Assembly (NCBI RefSeq): GCF_004346185.1
Contig: NZ_SMAI01000011.1
Span: forward strand, 124,001 to 188,000
From: Aquabacter spiritensis
GTDB lineage: Bacteria > Pseudomonadota > Alphaproteobacteria > Rhizobiales > Xanthobacteraceae
DNA: 64,000 nt
Direction of reading: 5' to 3'
The notes beneath the pieces were generated by a model. It saw only the letters and a list, made by a program, of their open reading frames with translations. It ran no database searches and was not told the DNA's origin. The first letter of the stretch is position 1; each line of letters begins with the position of its first letter. The position numbers and the translations under genes are program-made. Below, piece by piece: positions 61,880 through 64,000 of this stretch.

Positions 61880-62565
61880 TGGCTCATCTCCCGCGACCAA
61901 CTGATGGCGTTGACATAGATGCCGAGCGGATTAGTACGCAGGCGCTCGGCATCGCGCGGCGGCTGGATCACCAAAGTGAGGATCGCGCTCCAGCGCTCGG
62001 TGGCGGCGAGCTGGCCGTTTTCATAGCGCCGCTCGACCCAGGCGAGACGGAAGGAGTCGGGCGAGGCCCGGATCACGCTGGAGACCTCGACGGCGATCTG
62101 CTGCTTGCCCACCCGGGTGAATGGATCATTGGCGCGGGCGTAATCGTTGAGCGCGGCGGCGCCGCGATCGGTGGTGAACTCATAGGCCCGAAGCCAGTTC
62201 TGCCGCACGATGACGGGATCCGCCGGCAGGCTGCGCACCTGCTCGATGAAGCGGGCAAGATGCCAGGCGATCTGCGGATCGGTTGGGCGATAATCGCCGG
62301 TGGCGGGTCCAACGGCCTGCGTCTGGCCGAGACGATCGACCTCGACCACCCAGGGCACGACGGTGCCCTTCGTCGACTGCCAGATCAGTGCTGAGGCGAA
62401 GCTGGCGGAGAGGAACAGACTACTAAGCGCCATCAGCCGCCAGTTCTTCGCCTGCACGCGGGCGGAGCCGATGCGCTCGTCCCAGACCTGTGCTGCCTTC
62501 TGATAGGGCGTGACCGGCTCAGGCGAGGTGCCGTAATGGGTCGCGGGTCGCTTGAAGAGGCTCAT
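61876..62565 (-). CDS. trbF: Conjugal transfer protein TrbF (VirB8-like)
   Basis: 229-residue bitopic inner-membrane protein. One helix (LMALSSLFLSASFASALIW) is followed by a periplasmic VirB8 domain with VPWVVEVDRLGQTQAVGPA and VEVSSVIRASPDSFRLAWVE. It overlaps both neighbours by 4 bases. Confidence 0.93.
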   Translation of the reverse strand: MSLFKRPATHYGTSPEPVTPYQKAAQVWDERIGSARVQAKNWRLMALSSLFLSASFASALIWQSTKGTVVPWVVEVDRLGQTQAVGPATGDYRPTDPQIAWHLARFIEQVRSLPADPVIVRQNWLRAYEFTTDRGAAALNDYARANDPFTRVGKQQIAVEVSSVIRASPDSFRLAWVERRYENGQLAATERWSAILTLVIQPPRDAERLRTNPLGIYVNAISWSREMSQ

Positions 62566-63791
62566 GAGCGGTCGCTCTCAGACAGGGGGACGGAAGAGCC
62601 ACCGGCATGGCTGTCACCGGAGCGCACAGCATGGGCGGCGGCGGAGACGCCGTGGCGAAGCGACTGGCCGCGCTTCATGCGCTTTGCCCAGTCGGGCACG
62701 TCACCGGCCGAGGAGGCTGAGGCCGTGCCACTGACGGCGTTCGTCAGCGGTGACACGGCGGCGGAGCCCGCCGCGCGGACGACTCCCCTCAGTCCCGGCG
62801 CGACACTCGCCATGCCGGACTGGCCGGCGGAACCGAGGCTGTAGGCCGTTGCGCCACCCCGCGCCGCAGCCGCCGTCGCCGAGAGCGCCGCCCCACCGCC
62901 GCGGACGGCGAAGCTGGCGGCACCGCCCGCTGCCATCAGGGCGCCCCCAGCGGCGAGGCCCGTACCAACGGCGGCCCCCGCGCTCAACTGCGGCCCGCCA
63001 GAAACGAGGCCGGCGGCAATGCCGGGACCGAAAATGCCGAGACCGAGCAGGGAAAGCGCCGCGAGGACGATGGCCATGGCGTCATCGATGGTCGGCGTCT
63101 GGCCACCGAAGCCCGCGGTGAACTGGCCGAACAGGGTCGAGCCGATGCCGATCATGACGGCGAGCACCATGACCTTGATGCCGGAAGACACGACGTTCCC
63201 CAGCACCCGTTCGGCCATGAAGGCGGTCTTGCCGAACAGGCCAAAGGGGATCAGCACGAAGCCGGCGAGCGTCGTCAGCTTGAACTCGATCAGGGTGACG
63301 AAGAGCTGGACGGCGAGGATGAAGAAGGAGAGCAGCACCAGCGCCCAGGCAAACAACAGGCAGGCGATCTGGATGAAGTTCTCGAAGAAGGCGACCCAGC
63401 CCATCAGATCGGAGATGGACTCGAGCAGCGGCCGACCGGCATCGAGCCCGGTCTGCGCCACCTTGCCGGGACGCATGAGGTCGCTCACGGAAAATGCCGT
63501 TCCCGAGCCCTTCAGCCCAAGCCCGGCAAAGCTCTCGAAGACGATGCGGGCGAGGTTGTTCCAGTTGCTGATGATGTAGGCGAAGACGCCAACGAATAGG
63601 GTCTTCTTGATGAGCCGGGCGATGATGTCGTCATCCGCACCCCACGACCAGAACAGCGCCGCCAGCGTCACGTCGATGACGATGAGCGTGGTGGCGATGA
63701 AGGCAACCTCGCCGCCAAGCAGGCCGAAGCCGCTGTCGATGTAGGAGGTGAAGACCCCAAGGAAAGTGTCGATGACGCCGGTGCCGCCCAT
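62562..63791 (-). CDS. trbL: Conjugal transfer protein TrbL (VirB6-like)
   Basis: 409-residue polytopic membrane protein of the channel base. About seven hydrophobic segments lie in residues 15-270 (IATTLIVIDVTLAALFWSWG, TLFVGVFAYIISNW, LLFAWALVLLSFFILAVQLF), followed by an Ala/Gly-rich tail and a hydrophilic C-terminus. It overlaps trbF by 4 bases and begins 1 base after the trbK-alt stop. Confidence 0.93.
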   Translation of the reverse strand: MGGTGVIDTFLGVFTSYIDSGFGLLGGEVAFIATTLIVIDVTLAALFWSWGADDDIIARLIKKTLFVGVFAYIISNWNNLARIVFESFAGLGLKGSGTAFSVSDLMRPGKVAQTGLDAGRPLLESISDLMGWVAFFENFIQIACLLFAWALVLLSFFILAVQLFVTLIEFKLTTLAGFVLIPFGLFGKTAFMAERVLGNVVSSGIKVMVLAVMIGIGSTLFGQFTAGFGGQTPTIDDAMAIVLAALSLLGLGIFGPGIAAGLVSGGPQLSAGAAVGTGLAAGGALMAAGGAASFAVRGGGAALSATAAAARGGATAYSLGSAGQSGMASVAPGLRGVVRAAGSAAVSPLTNAVSGTASASSAGDVPDWAKRMKRGQSLRHGVSAAAHAVRSGDSHAGGSSVPLSESDRS

Positions 63792-63792
63792 C

Positions 63793-64000
63793 TCAGCGGC
63801 CTTCGTTCGGCACGGGACGCCCGAGGAACCGGTCCCGCGTCTGTGCCCAGACCTTCAGGCACGCGGCGTCCTGCGCAGCCGCCTCTCCCAATTGCTGGCA
63901 GCGGCGTTGTTCATCGCGCAGCGGATCGCGCTCGGCCTCGACCATCCGCATGGGTGAAGGCTCCGGCGCCTTCTCCTCCCGGCTCATTTCCAGCACCGCC
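63793..64000 (-). CDS. TrbK-alt-like entry-exclusion protein, 5' part outside the window
   Basis: The last ~68 residues are visible. The segment DPLRDEQRRCQQLGEAAAQD then AACLKVWAQTRDRFLG resembles the end of TrbK-alt, a small protein between trbJ and trbL that may prevent entry of a second element. A GTG at 63996 is in frame, but the true start is probably beyond the edge. Confidence 0.7.
   Translation of the reverse strand, partial: AVLEMSREEKAPEPSPMRMVEAERDPLRDEQRRCQQLGEAAAQDAACLKVWAQTRDRFLGRPVPNEGR

Larger units (their letters stand above)
58247..64000. mobile_element. End of an integrative conjugative element (Tn4371-like trb module), partial
   Basis: From the tRNA junction to the right edge the content is LysR, DUF2274, trbI, trbG, trbF, trbL and a trbK-alt-like gene. 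This order and the tight overlaps match the trb end of Tn4371-type elements, which lies next to one attachment site. The integrase and other transfer genes would be beyond 64000. The exact boundary is inferred from the tRNA-Gly fragment. Confidence 0.75.

Noticed and set aside
1-64000. CRISPR arrays, insertion sequences, rRNA genes
   Set aside because: No regularly spaced repeats, transposase genes or rRNA sequence were seen anywhere in the window.

Overview
The window is high-GC chromosomal DNA from an alphaproteobacterium, most likely of the order Hyphomicrobiales (Rhizobiales). The strongest taxonomic signals are a complete gene set for very-long-chain fatty acylation of lipid A (acpXL, fabZ, two fabF-like genes, a short-chain reductase, a medium-chain dehydrogenase and lpxXL), a MucR/Ros regulator, a DUF6456 / DnaA-HTH gene pair, DUF5330 and DUF2274 proteins, and an EcfG-type stress promoter in front of csbD. 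The organism cannot be named from the sequence alone.

Layout. 1-1.9 kb: accB-accC (biotin carboxylase half of acetyl-CoA carboxylase). 2-13.2 kb: a catabolic island with two paralogous TetR regulators, three Bug-type periplasmic binding proteins without their membrane partners, two glutathione transferases, an FAD-linked (GlcD-type) dehydrogenase, a cyclase-family hydrolase, a beta-keto acid cleavage enzyme (BKACE) and an SDR; palindromic operator-like sites lie in the two divergent promoter regions. 13.3-18.3 kb: a polar amino-acid ABC uptake system (two permeases and a binding protein, no ATPase) next to a class-III aminotransferase / dialkylglycine-decarboxylase-like enzyme and a divergent GcvA-like LysR regulator. 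18.4-25.8 kb: hisC, then the lipid A very-long-chain acyl cluster; one of its two ketosynthase-like proteins has lost the catalytic cysteine and looks like a chain-length-factor partner. 26-30.8 kb: purE-purK and a TRAP transporter (dctP-dctQ-dctM). 30.8-38.7 kb: small conserved genes (DUF983, DUF5330, sufE, DUF805, DUF6456, DnaA-like HTH, mucR), msrB and an oligopeptidase B. 39-55.8 kb: a 973-residue sedolisin (S53) protease with a C-terminal DUF4114 domain, two GT-C type membrane glycosyltransferases, sodB, a phytase-like periplasmic protein, zntB, an M20 peptidase, a degenerate receiver protein, a HerA-like ATPase and folP-folK. 55.9-57.8 kb: csbD and meaB-pcp.

57.9-64 kb is a mobile-element junction. 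Within 350 bp there is the 5' half of a tRNA-Leu, a complete tRNA-Leu(CAA) and the 3' half of a tRNA-Gly with an inverted repeat over its anticodon stem. To the right lies the end of an integrative conjugative element: a LysR gene, a DUF2274 gene, then trbI, trbG, trbF, trbL and the 3' part of a trbK-alt-like gene, packed with 4-base overlaps on the minus strand and running off the window. The gene order matches the trb end of Tn4371-type elements. No CRISPR array, IS element or rRNA gene was seen.

The most original points are the ketosynthase pair in the lipid A cluster, the catabolic island of unknown substrate with its paralogous regulators and orphan Bug proteins, the split-tRNA junction, and the signal-peptide-less S53 protease.
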